Of a DNA stretch of 64,000 nt, positions 43,197 through 53,413 are shown one piece after another. Location: assembly GCA_030220185.1 (NCBI GenBank), contig JASPKZ010004559.1, positions 372,001 through 436,000 of the forward strand, given 5' to 3'. Both the position numbers and the translations under genes were made by a program. Origin of the DNA: Diploptera punctata (Eukaryota; Arthropoda; Insecta; Blattodea; Blaberidae). Position 1 is the stretch's first letter, and every line of letters starts with the position of its first letter. Under the pieces are notes generated by a model. It made no database searches and was not told the origin of the DNA. It saw nothing but the letters and a program-made list of their open reading frames with translations.

Positions 43197-44332
43197 ACTG
43201 TGAAATTATGGCTTCTTTAGCCGCATTTGAGGGGTCTATAGTGTAAGGTGCGGTAAGAGGGGAGGGCGAGTTGCAGATCATCCCAGTAACTACCCTCAGT
43301 TTTGAAAACGTAATAGTTACTACATGAATAACACTAAGAAATTAGGACTGGAAGTAAATATCAATAAAACTAAATATATGGTCACACGTAGAAATTCATT
43401 ATATAATGGAAATGGACAGCTAAAGACAAATGAGGGAAATTTTGAGGAAGTGGCTGAATTCAAATACCTAGGAACAATAATCACAAATAGGAATGAGATA
43501 CACAAAGAAATTAAACATAGGCTCAATTCTGGAAATGCGTGCTATTATGCATTGCAGAAACTCTTGATGTCCCAATCCCTTTCAAAAAATGTTAAACAGA
43601 AAATATATAAAACTATTATTCTACCAGTTATATTATATGGATGCGAAACATGGACTCTTACTTTAAGGAAGTAAAGGAGATTACAAGTATTTGAGAATAA
43701 AGTACTTAGGAGAATTTTTGGACCAAAAAGAGATGAACAGACAGGTGAATGGAGAAGGCTACATAACAATGAACTACATGGTCTTTATAGGAAGCCAGAT
43801 ATAATAAGAACAATTAAGTCTCATAGACTGCGATGGGCAGGACATGTTGCACGTATGGGGAATAAAAGACTTGCATGGAAGCTTCTTGTAAGAAAGCCAG
43901 AGGGAAAACGCCCAGTTGGTAGACCATGAATGAGATGGGAGAATAACATTAACTATGATTTGAGGGAAGTAGATTATACATGGAATGATTGGAAAGCATT
44001 AGCTCAGGATAGGGATGTATGGAGAGCTTATGTCCGCGGGGCCATGAACCTACGGGTTCCATAGTGCCAGTGAGTAAGTAAGTAAGTAATAGTTACTACA
44101 TGTTGCATTTTCTTATCTACTAGTTCTGTGTTAGTAAATTTTGTCTAACAATTTTGCAGGGTTTATTATGGAAGAGCGTTGTTTTTATAACAATTTATTC
44201 AATTATTGTTATTAATAAGAAAATGCTTTTGCATGGTTACTACTTCTCACCCTCCCTCGGTAATGTTCTCACTCGTCAAGCGCCTATGGTTTCACTAAAA
44301 CAGCTACAGTTATCAGAACTGGACAGTAGGCA
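43197..44332. mobile_element. ITR element (family M-B), copy 2, split by LINE-A
   Basis: It starts 'tactgtgaaattatggcttc' and ends 'cagttatcagaactggacagta'-like. It shares 'cgcatttgaggggtctatag' and 'gttactacatgttgcatttt' with the 3818 copy. About 360 bp remain without the LINE. Confidence 0.75.
43327..44086 (+). mobile_element. LINE-A, 5'-truncated, 16-bp target duplication
   Basis: 'taatagttactacatg' at 43311-43326 and 44087-44102. The frame reads NTKKLGLEVNINKTKYMV, FKYLGTIITNRNEIHKEIKH and VILYGCETWTLTLRK, then TAA, and continues to FGPKRDEQTGEWRRLH and LRWAGHVARMGNKRLAW with further lesions (e.g. TGA in place of Arg near 43929). It ends 'gtgccagtgag' plus (TAAG)n. Confidence 0.93.
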
Positions 44333-44657
44333 GTTTTCCTATTGTATTATCGCTTTTTTTCTGAAACAGGTTCGTCGGTTTATTTTTTAATTATATTAAA
44401 AATGGTAACTCGACTCCCAGAACAGGGACACGAGACTAAAAGAAGAATTTAAAATACGATGGTTGCAATTAATGAAATCCTGGTAATTAAATTCCAACCC
44501 CCTTTTACCATGACAACCGAAGAAAATCAGGAGAAAAAAATCATGCAGGTTAATCGGCAGAGGAATTTAAATCCAAGGCTTTCCTATTAGGAGTCTGAAA
44601 CCCCATCCCCTAAGCGAAAACACACTCAATAAATATAACTAACTAAACAACTAACTC

Positions 44658-45588
44658 TCCCCTCCATGGTATCTTTACCTTGTCGTGGTGGAGTGGCTTG
44701 TGTGCTTAAATGATCCTGAGAGCTATGCCGGCGGTAGCATTGCTGCCGATAGGGTTACCCATGCCGGACTGGTCGAAGGTGATAAGCCAGACGAAATAAG
44801 TACCTTGGTCGAAAGAGTGACGATCTTTCACCGTAAAAATACAACCGTCAAGAAATGCGGACATGGGTTCTACTGGGGTAAAATTTTCCGGAGATCAAAT
44901 AGTCCCTCATTCGGTTCTCCGGGCGGGGACTACTTCAGGGAACCCATGCCAAAGGCTGAATTCAAATACCTAGGAACAATAATCACAAATAGGAATGAAA
45001 TGCACAAAGAAATTAAACATAGGCTCAATTCTGGAAATGCATGCTATTATGCATTGCAGAGACTTTTGATGTCCCAACTCCTTTCAAAAAACGTTAAGCT
45101 GAAAATATATAAAACTATTATTCTACCAGTTATATTATATGGGTGCGAAACATGGACTCTTACTGTAAGGGAGGAAAGGAGATTACGAGTATTTGAGAAT
45201 AAAGTTCTTAGGAAAATTTTTGGACCAAAGAGAGATGAACAGACAGGTGAATGGAGAAGACTACATAACAATGAACTACATGGACTTTATAGGAAGCCAG
45301 ATATAATAAGGACAGTTAAGTCCCGTAGACTGCGATGGGCAGGACATGTTGCGCGTATGGGGAATGAAAGACGTGCATGGAAACTTCTTGTAGGAAAGCC
45401 AGAAGGAAAACGCCCAGTTGGTAGACCAAGAATGAGGTGGGAGAACAACATTAACTATGATTTGAGGGAAGTAGATTATACAGGGAATGATTGGAAAGCA
45501 TTAGCTCAGGATAGGGATGTACGGAGAGCTTATGTCCGTGCGGCCATGAACCTACGGGTTCGATAGTGCCAGTGAGTAAGTAAGTAAG
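44658..45588 (+). mobile_element. LINE-A internal-deletion derivative, 14-bp target duplication
   Basis: 'taaacaactaactc' occurs at 44644-44657 and 45589-45602. The first 300 bp ('accttgtcgtggtggagtgg', 'gtgataagccagacgaaa') are a LINE 5' region, also seen at 52565. It is joined near 44958 to the ORF tail and the normal 3' end with (GTAA)n. The middle of the LINE is absent. Confidence 0.88.
44685..45566 (+). CDS. LINE-A derived fusion ORF (293 codons)
   Basis: The frame opens at GTG 44685; no ATG start is obvious, so translation is uncertain. Residues 1-90 (WLVCLNDPESYAGGS, VEGDKPDEISTLVERVT) derive from the LINE 5' region and match no enzyme I know. From about residue 91 the ORF2 tail follows without a lesion: EFKYLGTIITNRNEMHKEIK, VILYGCETWTLTVREERRL, GPKRDEQTGEWRRLH, KPDIIRTVKSRRLRWAGHVA, GKPEGKRPVGRPRMRWE, YDLREVDYTGNDWKAL, AAMNLRVR. 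The endonuclease and YADD core are missing. This is the least mutated copy of this family tail in the window, consistent with a young insertion. Confidence 0.6.
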   Translation: MVEWLVCLNDPESYAGGSIAADRVTHAGLVEGDKPDEISTLVERVTIFHRKNTTVKKCGHGFYWGKIFRRSNSPSFGSPGGDYFREPMPKAEFKYLGTIITNRNEMHKEIKHRLNSGNACYYALQRLLMSQLLSKNVKLKIYKTIILPVILYGCETWTLTVREERRLRVFENKVLRKIFGPKRDEQTGEWRRLHNNELHGLYRKPDIIRTVKSRRLRWAGHVARMGNERRAWKLLVGKPEGKRPVGRPRMRWENNINYDLREVDYTGNDWKALAQDRDVRRAYVRAAMNLRVR

Positions 45589-45912
45589 TAAACAACTAAC
45601 TCACTAGCTCTATCGAACCCGTAAATTCATGGCCGCGCGGATATAAGCTCTCCATACATCCCTATCCTGGGGTAATATTTTCCAATCATCCTCTGCATAT
45701 CTACTTCCCTCAAATCATGGATAATGATTTGTCCCACCTCATTCTTGGTCTATCAACTGGCGTTTTCCTTCAAGTTTTCCAACAAGAAGCTTCCATGCAC
45801 TTCCTTCATTCCCATTCGTGCCACATGTCCTGCCCATCGCAGTCTACGAGAGTTAACTGTTCTTATTATATCTGGCTTCCTATACTTATCATGTAACTCA
45901 CAATTATGTATT

Positions 45913-47412
45913 GTCGGACCAACGGGTCTGTGCCCCTTTAGCGCTGTAGTCGTTCTTACAAAAGTTAACATCTGCACTCACTCCATTCCACGCGCTTCTC
46001 TCCCACGACGTCAAACAGCAGCCAGGATAACTTTCCGAGTAGGGATGTTGCCAAACTTCCCCTAAACAGTGTCATGGATCTTGAATATTGAATAATGTAA
46101 GGTTAATTATTACTTATTCATATTTAAACAGGTCTAATGACTCTGATCGACTTTTATTATTTGTTTAATAATATTTCTTTCACCACTCCGAGTTACAGTG
46201 TTCATGTTGAGTTGACAAGACTGGACTGCAAGTGCAAATAAGATGTCCCCCAAGAAGGCTCAAAATTGTGAGTAGTGGGAGGGGCGAAAGAAATAAGTGA
46301 GATAGGAATGCAGGGAGGGAAATTATTTACCGAGGCAGAAAAGGAATTAGTGTTTAGTTCGCATATCTTATGCTGTGGTTTATCTACAACGCAACGCGTC
46401 CAGCGCAAAAATTGCTCCCCATGTATTTAAATTGAGGTGGTTTATCTACAACGCAAATTGCTGGCGCAAAAAAATTTGCGCTGACATGTCGCGTCGTGTT
46501 TTGGAATCTCTTGAATCCAGGACGCAATTTGCAAGCGCAAACAAAGAATATAGAAGATATTACCCGTACTCATTGGTGTAATTGCTAAAAACAAACTAAG
46601 ATTTTATAACAAAATGTCGGAAATGCAGTACTTGTTTTATAACTTTCCAATTTTAACGACGAAAGTTAGATAGTTTTGTTGCAAATAATCGAGTTCTATA
46701 TATGTTTTATACAATATGAGCATGAAGGAGTACAGAGATGCACAGAAAAAATTTATTGTGGCTTGAACTTAGTTAAGAGATAAATAAAAGCTGTTACTTT
46801 TTCTGTCTTTACTAATATTTCGAACTATTTTAATCGTTTTGCAACGACACTTGAAACTTTTTAAATGAAGAATTTTAATATGTTTATCTATGTACACAAA
46901 TTATGATTTTTCCTCTCAATTTATTTTCAAAGTTCTTTATTAGAATTGAAGTTGGCATACGTGAGCGCTCATAAAATTAAATCCACCAGATGGCAGGACA
47001 TATGTGTGAATGACCAACATTTGCATTTAATTCCAAACCATATTTTAAGAAATAAATGTTCAATCACTTCATTTTGTTAGATTCCGATGGGTCAGTTTAG
47101 TGTACATCAGATTAATTTATAGTTTACTAAATAGTATGTATGTAATTTATTTTATTAGGTTATGCAGGGACAGGTTTGTACACATTAGTTTTTGTAAACA
47201 CATTTGGAAATTTATTATGAACGTTGGTCATTTTGATTTTCCATATATGTGGTGCCATCTGGCGACAATTCCATAAACATATGCGCTGTAACGTATGCGC
47301 TCCATGCGGAACCAGCATCACGCCGAGCGAAACGCGAATTCGCGTCACGTCGGGCGCGACACGCTGTATAATAAACCGTAGCATTACGGGGGCACAGATC
47401 CGTTGGTCAGAC
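45913..47412. mobile_element. ITR element (family D), copy 1, itself interrupted
   Basis: Ends 'ggaccaacgggtctgtgccc' and the complement of 'gggcacagatccgttggtc' are inverted with one difference. It lies in the minus-strand LINE-A between 'aattatgta' and 'gttttctcc', with a short TA-rich duplication. Its own sequence (about 490 bp) continues across a nested element. A shorter copy is at 55538-55882. Confidence 0.82.
46371..47383. mobile_element. ITR element with TTA duplication (PIF/Harbinger-like size), nested
   Basis: Ends 'tgctgtggtttatc' and the complement of 'aataaaccgtagca' form a 14-bp TIR with three mismatches. TTA flanks at 46368-46370 and 47384-47386. Removing it restores 'cgcatatctta' + 'cgggggcacag', which matches the family D copy at 55.5 kb. 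A 3-bp TWA duplication suggests PIF/Harbinger. There is no transposase frame; 'acaacgcaa' and 'gcgcaaa' units recur in the left part. Confidence 0.72.
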
Positions 47413-47499
47413 TATAGTTTTCTCCAATCACCTGTCTGTTCATCTCTGTTTGGTCTAAACATTTTCCTGAGAACTTTGTTCTCAAATACTATTGTTTTA

Positions 47500-47980
47500 T
47501 TTCCCCCAGTCCGTATTTTTAATATTTTTGTGAATTAATGGGTAAAGCCTGTAGCGGCGTCTCATCGAGCGATGGCACGTGGAGTGTGCACACGTGAGGA
47601 GAGGGAATACACGCGCATTCATCCCCTGGAGGAACACAGCTCACTTTAACTTTTGCACAACTTGATATGTGAGATCAAGTTTTCTCTTAAATTAAGTCTC
47701 GGATTACTTGTTATCGTACAGTTTTGAATTAGTGTACATGCGATAAGCTTTACGTTTGGATTTTGACTGAAGTATAATGCCTGAAATGTGGTTGTGGTTT
47801 CAATAATATCCAGAGATTATTGGCAAATGATTTTCCTACTTTATTTTCATTGGGGACAACTTGACAGAAACAAAAAATTATCGACACCAAAAGAGTTGAC
47901 TCAGAGATAGCGTTTGAGACTCGTATTCGGATCACCTGGATTCAATCTTTGGTTGAACAACCTGACTGAGATTTTTATGA
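47500..47980. other. No gene recognised; possible tRNA-like relic
   Basis: At 47895-47970 'ggattcaatctttggttg' could be a worn B box but the A box is unclear. Nothing else is recognised. Confidence 0.3.
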
Positions 47981-47981
47981 A

Positions 47982-47984
<3 letters not shown>

Positions 47985-48021
<37 letters not shown>

Positions 48022-48270
48022 GCTAATAATAATAATAATAATATAGAAATACTAATAATAATAATAATTAATATAAAATAATTAATAAAAGAATAATACA
48101 TAATAATAAAAATAATACTATAACAATAATAATAATAAAATAATAATAAAATAAGAATAATAATAAAATAATACAATAATATAAAAAATAATATAAACCA
48201 CTAATAATCAAAACCTCCCCTACACAATCCTACTACTAAAATACTCATAATAAATACTAATAATAACATA
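47985..48270. repeat. (ACT)n and (AAT)n microsatellites
   Basis: An (ACT)n run at about 47988-48021 passes into degenerate AAT/ATA repeats to about 48200. Reading frames here are artefacts. Confidence 0.9.
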
Positions 48271-48284
48271 GATAATCCTACTCA

Positions 48285-49262
48285 TACCCATCCCCTCCTC
48301 CCTCATCCCTCCTCCCCTCATCCTACTCCTCACTACGCATCTACCCCCCTCCTCCTCCTTACCATAATCTCCTCCCCTCCTCCTCCTCCACTCTCCCCCT
48401 CCTCCTCCTCCCCTCCCCTCCCCCCCTACCCTCCTCCCCTCCGCCTCCTCCCTCCCCTCCCTCCTCCTCTCCCCTCCTCCTCCTCCCCCCTCCTCTCCTC
48501 CCCCCTCCCCCTCCCCCTCCTCCACCCCCTCTCCCCTCCTCCTCCCCCCTCCTCCCCCCCTCCCCTCCTCCGCCTCCCCTCCTCCTCCTCCCCTCCTCCC
48601 TCCGCCCCGCGCTCCGCCTCCTCCTCCCCCTCCTCCTACTCTCCCCTCCTCCTCCTCCCCTCCTCCTCCGCCCCTCTCCCCTCCCCTCCTCTCCTCCCCC
48701 CCCTCCTCCCCTCTCCTCCTCCCCCTCCTCCTCCTCCCCTCATCCTCCTCCCTCCTCCTCCCCCTCCCTCCTCCCCTCCCCCCCTCCCTCCTACGTTATT
48801 CCTCCTCCTTTACTCCTCCTCTCCTCCTTCCTCATCCTCCTCCCCCCTCCTCCTCCCCTCCTCCCCACTTCCTACTCCTCTCCCTCCTCCTCCTCCCCTC
48901 CTCCTCATCCTCCTCCTCCTCCCCTCCTCCTCCTCCTCTTCCTACTTCTTTCTTCTCTTCTTCTTTTCTTCTCTTCTTCTTTTTATTCTTCTTCTCTTCT
49001 TCTTTTCTTCGTCTTCTTCTTCTTCTTCTCTCTTCTTCTTCTTCTTCTTTTCCTCCTCCTCCTCCTCCTCCTCCTCCTTCTTCCTTCTTCTATTTCCTCC
49101 TCCTCCTCCTCCCTCCTCCTTCTCTTCTTCTTCTTTTCCTCCTCCTCCCTCCTCCTCCTCATCTCCTCTTCTTCTCTCTTCTTCTTCTTCTTATTCTTCT
49201 TCTTCTTCTTCTTCTTCTTCTTCTTCTTCTTCTTCTTCTTCTTCTTCTTCTTCTTCTCTTCC
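48285..49262. repeat. Polypyrimidine tract of about 1 kb
   Basis: The plus strand is nearly all C and T: (CCT/CTC)n with rare purines to about 48930, then (TTC)n to 49262. The change from CCT-rich to TTC-rich is gradual. Sequencing error may contribute to the irregular part. Lysine- and glutamate-rich frames on the complement are not genes. Confidence 0.95.
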
Positions 49263-49277
49263 TTCGTCTTATTATAT

Positions 49278-49620
49278 GATCCCTCGCGGTGGTCTCGAGG
49301 TAGCGTGCTGCCCTTGTCACGCAGCGGGCCCGGGTTCGATCCCCGCTCGGGACAGTTTTTCTGGGTGAGGTTTTTATCGGGGTTTTTCCTCACCTGTAAG
49401 GTAAATGCCAGTAAAACTTTAACGCCCAAACGGTCCCCGAAATCATATGGCCATCATCATCCTTATCATTATTATTATCATCATCATCCTTCACCGGTGT
49501 GGAAAGCAACGGGAAGCTACCACACCTACAATTCCCTAGTAAAGCTGCAAAAGCACAGCATGAAAAATATTATGATTACAGTGAAAGACCTACCCTCGGG
49601 CAGAATTACTATGGATGGAT
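49278..49620 (+). mobile_element. SINE S2, 'ggtgtggaaagc' type
   Basis: Head 'cggtggtctcgaggtagcgt', B box 'gggttcgatccccgc', 'caccggtgtggaaagcaacg', 'gcagaattactatggatgga', followed by (ATT)n/(ATC)n at 49622-49686. Confidence 0.88.
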
Positions 49621-49623
49621 TAA

Positions 49624-49664
<41 letters not shown>

Positions 49665-49689
49665 TTATCATCATCATCATCATCACAAC

Positions 49690-50876
49690 TGTTGATTATA
49701 TTTAAATGTCGGGAAAAACCACTACCAATAGTTGGTAAAACATGAGCATCAACAATACATAAAATGATGAATATACTGCATTTTGCTTACAAAGACGAAC
49801 GAAACACAATAAGAGATGTTTCCAATTTGAATGTAAATAATGTTTTGAGAATGGAGATATGTGACTTTGACTTTAAAAAATGTAAGCAATAAGTTGTTAA
49901 TAAGAATAGACACACTTAGTTGAAAGTCTTCTTTAATAATTCGAACTACTTATTTCCCTTTTTTAAACCTTCAATATCAGTCAAAAATGTGTATCAATGT
50001 TGAAATAATATAGAACCAACATTCAATAATGTATTTAAAGACGATAGGAAGAAAACTTTATAAGTGTACAACATGTTTTTTATTTCATGGCATGTAAGCA
50101 AAAGTTGAGTTAGGGTTCCTTTACCAGAACCCATTTCATCGTGTTTACCATTTCAAAATATCCTTAAAAAATAAGTCAGTAATTTTCCACATGAAACACA
50201 TGATGCGTAATAGAAATACAGCCTACTGAATACACCTAAAATACTTAAAAGGGAACTGTCAAATATTGCATAGCGAAACTACCTTGAAATTTCTCTCGGA
50301 GAAGCATTACGCTGTACCAAGGCCATGTTTAAAACGTATCTGCCTTTTTAACTGCAAGACACTAAAATCTAGCGCCAAATCTCTCATTTAAACTATGGGT
50401 AAATAATACTTCTCATTTGATGGACTGGATAACCCTCAGTACCTGCCGTACGCGCTGCAGCGCCATACTTCACTATAATTCAAGCAGGGAGTCCATCTGC
50501 TACGCACAGCGGGTTGCCATTGCTGGATCTTGGCTTCGATTTCTATGTCTTGCAGTTAAAAACGAAGATAATTTTTTGGACAGGCCTTGGCACATCACAT
50601 TTCTCTGGGAGACATTTCAAGGTAAGTTTCGGCATGCAAGGTTTGACAATTCCCTTGTTAGACGCGATTTAACCTTAGATGTCAAAGCGTCTATAAATAA
50701 TAAAGAAAAAATGAAAGGATCAGGTCATATTTATTTAATCCATAGCACACAAAAATGGAGACAATATACAAAGTCTAAATAAGAATATATACAACATTAA
50801 ACATAGACTAGAGAGTTTACTGATATAATCCCGATATCCTAGAAGCGATGAGATATGTCCAAAAGTCTATATTGAA
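49690..50876. other. No feature recognised
   Basis: A 121-codon frame at 50417-50782 has no motif I know and ordinary codon content. It may be chance. The rest is AT-rich. Confidence 0.35.
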
Positions 50877-51362
50877 GTAAATAAATAATAGTTTTAAAAA
50901 AAACTAAAGCAACACGCTTTATTAGAAAACCGAACTAAAAATGAAAAATAATTTTAATTTCCAACACGATTGGGATAAATTTAAAGTGGTCAACTAAAAA
51001 ATCATCTCCAACACATCTAGAATAAACCAAGAGTTATCTACCAAAAAATATATAATTTTACCATCAAAAGCGTGGGGTGCTCTATATCAATGAATATATT
51101 TCAAAATAAACAGATATTGGTAAAAGTAAAGTCTCTAAGAAGAAAATGTAAAATCCATAAAAAGCACCCCACGCTTTTCATGGTAATTTTTTTTTTGTAG
51201 ATAACTCTAGTTTTATTCTAGATGTGTTGGAGATTATTTTTTTGTTGACCACTTTAATTTTATCCCAAGCGTGTTGGAAATTAAAATTATTTTCCATTTT
51301 TTAGTTCGGTTTTCTAATGAAGCGTGTTGTTTTAGTTTTCTAAACTATTATTTATTTTTTTT
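50877..51362. mobile_element. Foldback element, about 200-bp arms
   Basis: 'cacgctttattagaaaaccg' at the left mirrors 'cggttttctaatgaagcgtg' at the right, 'catctagaataaa' mirrors 'tttattctagatg', and 'aagcgtggggtgct' mirrors 'agcaccccacgctt'. The loop is about 70 bp. No coding sequence. Confidence 0.9.
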
Positions 51363-51465
51363 ATTTTTTAGTTTTAATATTTTACAGAATAAGATGAAAA
51401 TGTAAATATCTTTAAATTCGATACTATTGTAGTATGATCTAAAAGTAATACTATTCTAAAAAAAA

Positions 51466-51567
51466 TCCTCCGGCCCGGATTTGAACCAGCGACTTATAGA
51501 TTACTGAAACTATACGGCTCGTATACCACTGCAGTCCACCGCTCTACCAACTGAGCTCTTATAACGA
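51466..51567 (-). tRNA. tRNA-Tyr-like sequence with apparent intron, probably a pseudogene
   Basis: On the minus strand 'gagctcagttggtagagcgg' is the tRNA-Tyr D-arm region. 'tggactgcag' is the anticodon arm, followed by about 27 extra bases (position of the tRNA-Tyr intron), then 'gtcgctggttcaaatccggg' (T arm and B box) and a T-run terminator. The anticodon GTA expected for Tyr reads GCA. The 5' acceptor strand does not pair with 'ccggagg', so the cloverleaf is incomplete. Confidence 0.6.
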
Positions 51568-51601
51568 TTGACTAAAAAGTTGATAACCTATTATACCGGT
51601 T

Positions 51602-52256
51602 TTTTTTCTGATGATTCTGACCAGGATTTTAGAAACCAATTATGAAATTATTGTATTGTCATTGGTCCTTTACAAGTATACAAAGTTTCAAGTCGATCCA
51701 ATGTTTTGAAATGGGTAAAAATCTGTTGAAAGATTCCGTTACAGAGATACACAGACACTTTTTTTGATGTCCTGATGATCCTGGCCAGGATCTTAGAAAA
51801 ACAATTATGAAATTATTGTATTGTCATTGGTCCTTTACAAGTATACAAAGTTTCAAATCGATCCAATGTTTTGAAATGGGTGAAAATCGTGTTCAAAGAT
51901 TCCGTTCCATAGATACACAGACACTTTTTTCGATGTCCTGATGATCCTGGCCTGGATCTTAGAAAACAATTTATGAAATTATTGTATTGTCATTGGTCCT
52001 TTACAAGTATACAAATTTTCAAGTCGATCCAATGTTTTGAAGTGGGTTAAAATCGCGTTGAACGATTCCGTTACATAGATACACAGACACTTTTTTTGAT
52101 GTCCTGATGATCCTGGCCTGGATCTTAGAAAACAATTTATGAAATTATTGTATTGTCTTTGGTCCTTTACAAGTATACAAATTTTCAAGTCGATCCAATG
52201 TTTTGAAGTGGGTGAAAATCGTGTTGAAAGATTCCGTTACATAGATGTAGAGATAC
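51602..52256. repeat. Tandem repeat, about 165 bp x 4
   Basis: 'ttgtattgtcattggtcctt' starts at 51651, 51816, 51982 and 52148 (the last with one change), giving a period of 165-166. Each unit also carries 'aagtcgatccaatgttttga' and 'gattccgtta'. The units are more alike toward the right. Confidence 0.92.
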
Positions 52257-52564
52257 AGGTCAAGCTAATATAAAGCGTGTAAAAATGCTTTAAACATTTC
52301 AGTGTAATAAAATGCAATCAAAAGGAAGGCGCTGTCTTTGATTCTCGCTGCACATTAATTTACAGCGCTTTTACCATAATTATATACAGATTATACACAG
52401 ATGTCTCCTTGAAATGTAGGCTGATATTCATTTCACAACTAATAAAGTGATAACATATTGTGAAAACATCGATTTCACTTATCTTAATTAACTGTGATAT
52501 TAGCAGCTAGATTTAGAATAAAGTAGCTATTAAAATACCAAATAAAGTTATATTTTTAGGTAAA

Positions 52565-52930
52565 GCTATCTGATGGTACCTTAACGCGGTGGAGTGACGT
52601 AAGTGTTGAAATTACCCCGAGAACTATTGCTGGTGATAACATTGTTGCCGAAACGGTTACCCATGCCGGAAAAGTCAAAGGCGATAAGCCAGACGAAAAT
52701 GTATCTTGGTCGAAGGAGTGGCGATCTTTCAACGTGAAAATACAACCATCAAGAAATACGGAATGGGTTCCATTGAGGTAATATTTTCGGGAGGTTAGGA
52801 CAAAAATGTGGTGGGAGATTTGAGGAAGGTAAATTATAGAGGAGATGATTGAAAATATTAGCTCAGGATAGGGATGTACGTAGTGCTTATGTCCGCGCGG
52901 CCATGAATCTACGGATATGATAGTGTCAGT
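52565..52930 (+). mobile_element. LINE-A internal-deletion derivative, second locus
   Basis: It begins 'tgatggtaccttaacgcggt', carries 'acccatgccggaaaagtcaa' and 'gataagccagacgaaa' as at 44658, and then jumps near 52803 to 'gtggtgggag/atttgagg' and 'cgcggccatgaatctacgg' of the 3' end. The junction differs from that at 44958. No open frame survives. Confidence 0.75.
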
Positions 52931-53041
52931 GATAGTTGATTTTCAAAGAGTCTGCAAAGGGAATGTTCATAGTTAGCATTTAAATTTAACTTGGAACAAT
53001 TAATGTAGTATTTTAGGTTAATTTTTTGTTAAGTTTCTATA

Positions 53042-53102
<61 letters not shown>

Positions 53103-53104
53103 GA

Positions 53105-53349
53105 TGTTACAACTATATTTTTGACATCTGGCAATGAAGGCAAATATGTCATAAAAAGAAAAATAAAATCCTGAGTCGCGATCTGAACCCGAGTTTGCAA
53201 AATCTGTAACGTTTAGCGCTCTAACATCTGAGTTACTCAGGAATCCTAACGCAAACATTTATTTTTCTTTAGATTTTAGAGCGTTAAACGTACAGGTTTT
53301 GGAAACTCGGGTTCAGATCCCGACTCAGGCATTTATTTTTCTTTTCATG

Positions 53350-53402
<53 letters not shown>
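53105..53402. repeat. Divergent pair of tRNA-like modules between (TA)n tracts
   Basis: After (TA)n at 53038-53101 comes 'gttacaactatatttttgac', then a minus-strand tRNA-like module (53169-53243; 'ctgaacccgag', 'gagttactcagga') and a plus-strand one lacking its 5' end (about 53270-53330; 'gggttcagatccc', 'gactcaggc'). The unit ends 'atttatttttcttttcat' and (TA)n(TG)n. Same arrangement as 57742-58078. Confidence 0.75.
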
Positions 53403-53406
<4 letters not shown>

Positions 53407-53413
53407 AGATATA

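Larger units (their letters stand above)
44620..47490 (-). mobile_element. LINE-A copy used as target by two later insertions
   Basis: The tail (CTAA)n is at about 44625-44657 and resumes at 45603; the body 'ctctatcgaacccgtaaatt' runs to 45912 and continues at 47413-47488 ('caatcacctgtctgttcatc'). Coding remnants on the complement include KPDIIRTVNSRRLRWAGHVA. It is cut by a LINE-A derivative in its tail and by an ITR element in its body. Confidence 0.85.

Noticed and set aside
48220..49429. Gly/Glu/Arg- and Lys-rich minus-strand frames
   Set aside because: They are translations of polypyrimidine and (TTC)n repeats.
50417..50782. 121-codon plus-strand frame, possible host exon with a following 'ggtaagttt'
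   Set aside because: No recognisable motif, and the apparent donor lies inside the frame; not enough to call a gene.
51602..52256. Regularly spaced repeats suggesting a CRISPR-like array
   Set aside because: Units are contiguous 165-bp tandem copies with no spacers, in eukaryotic sequence.
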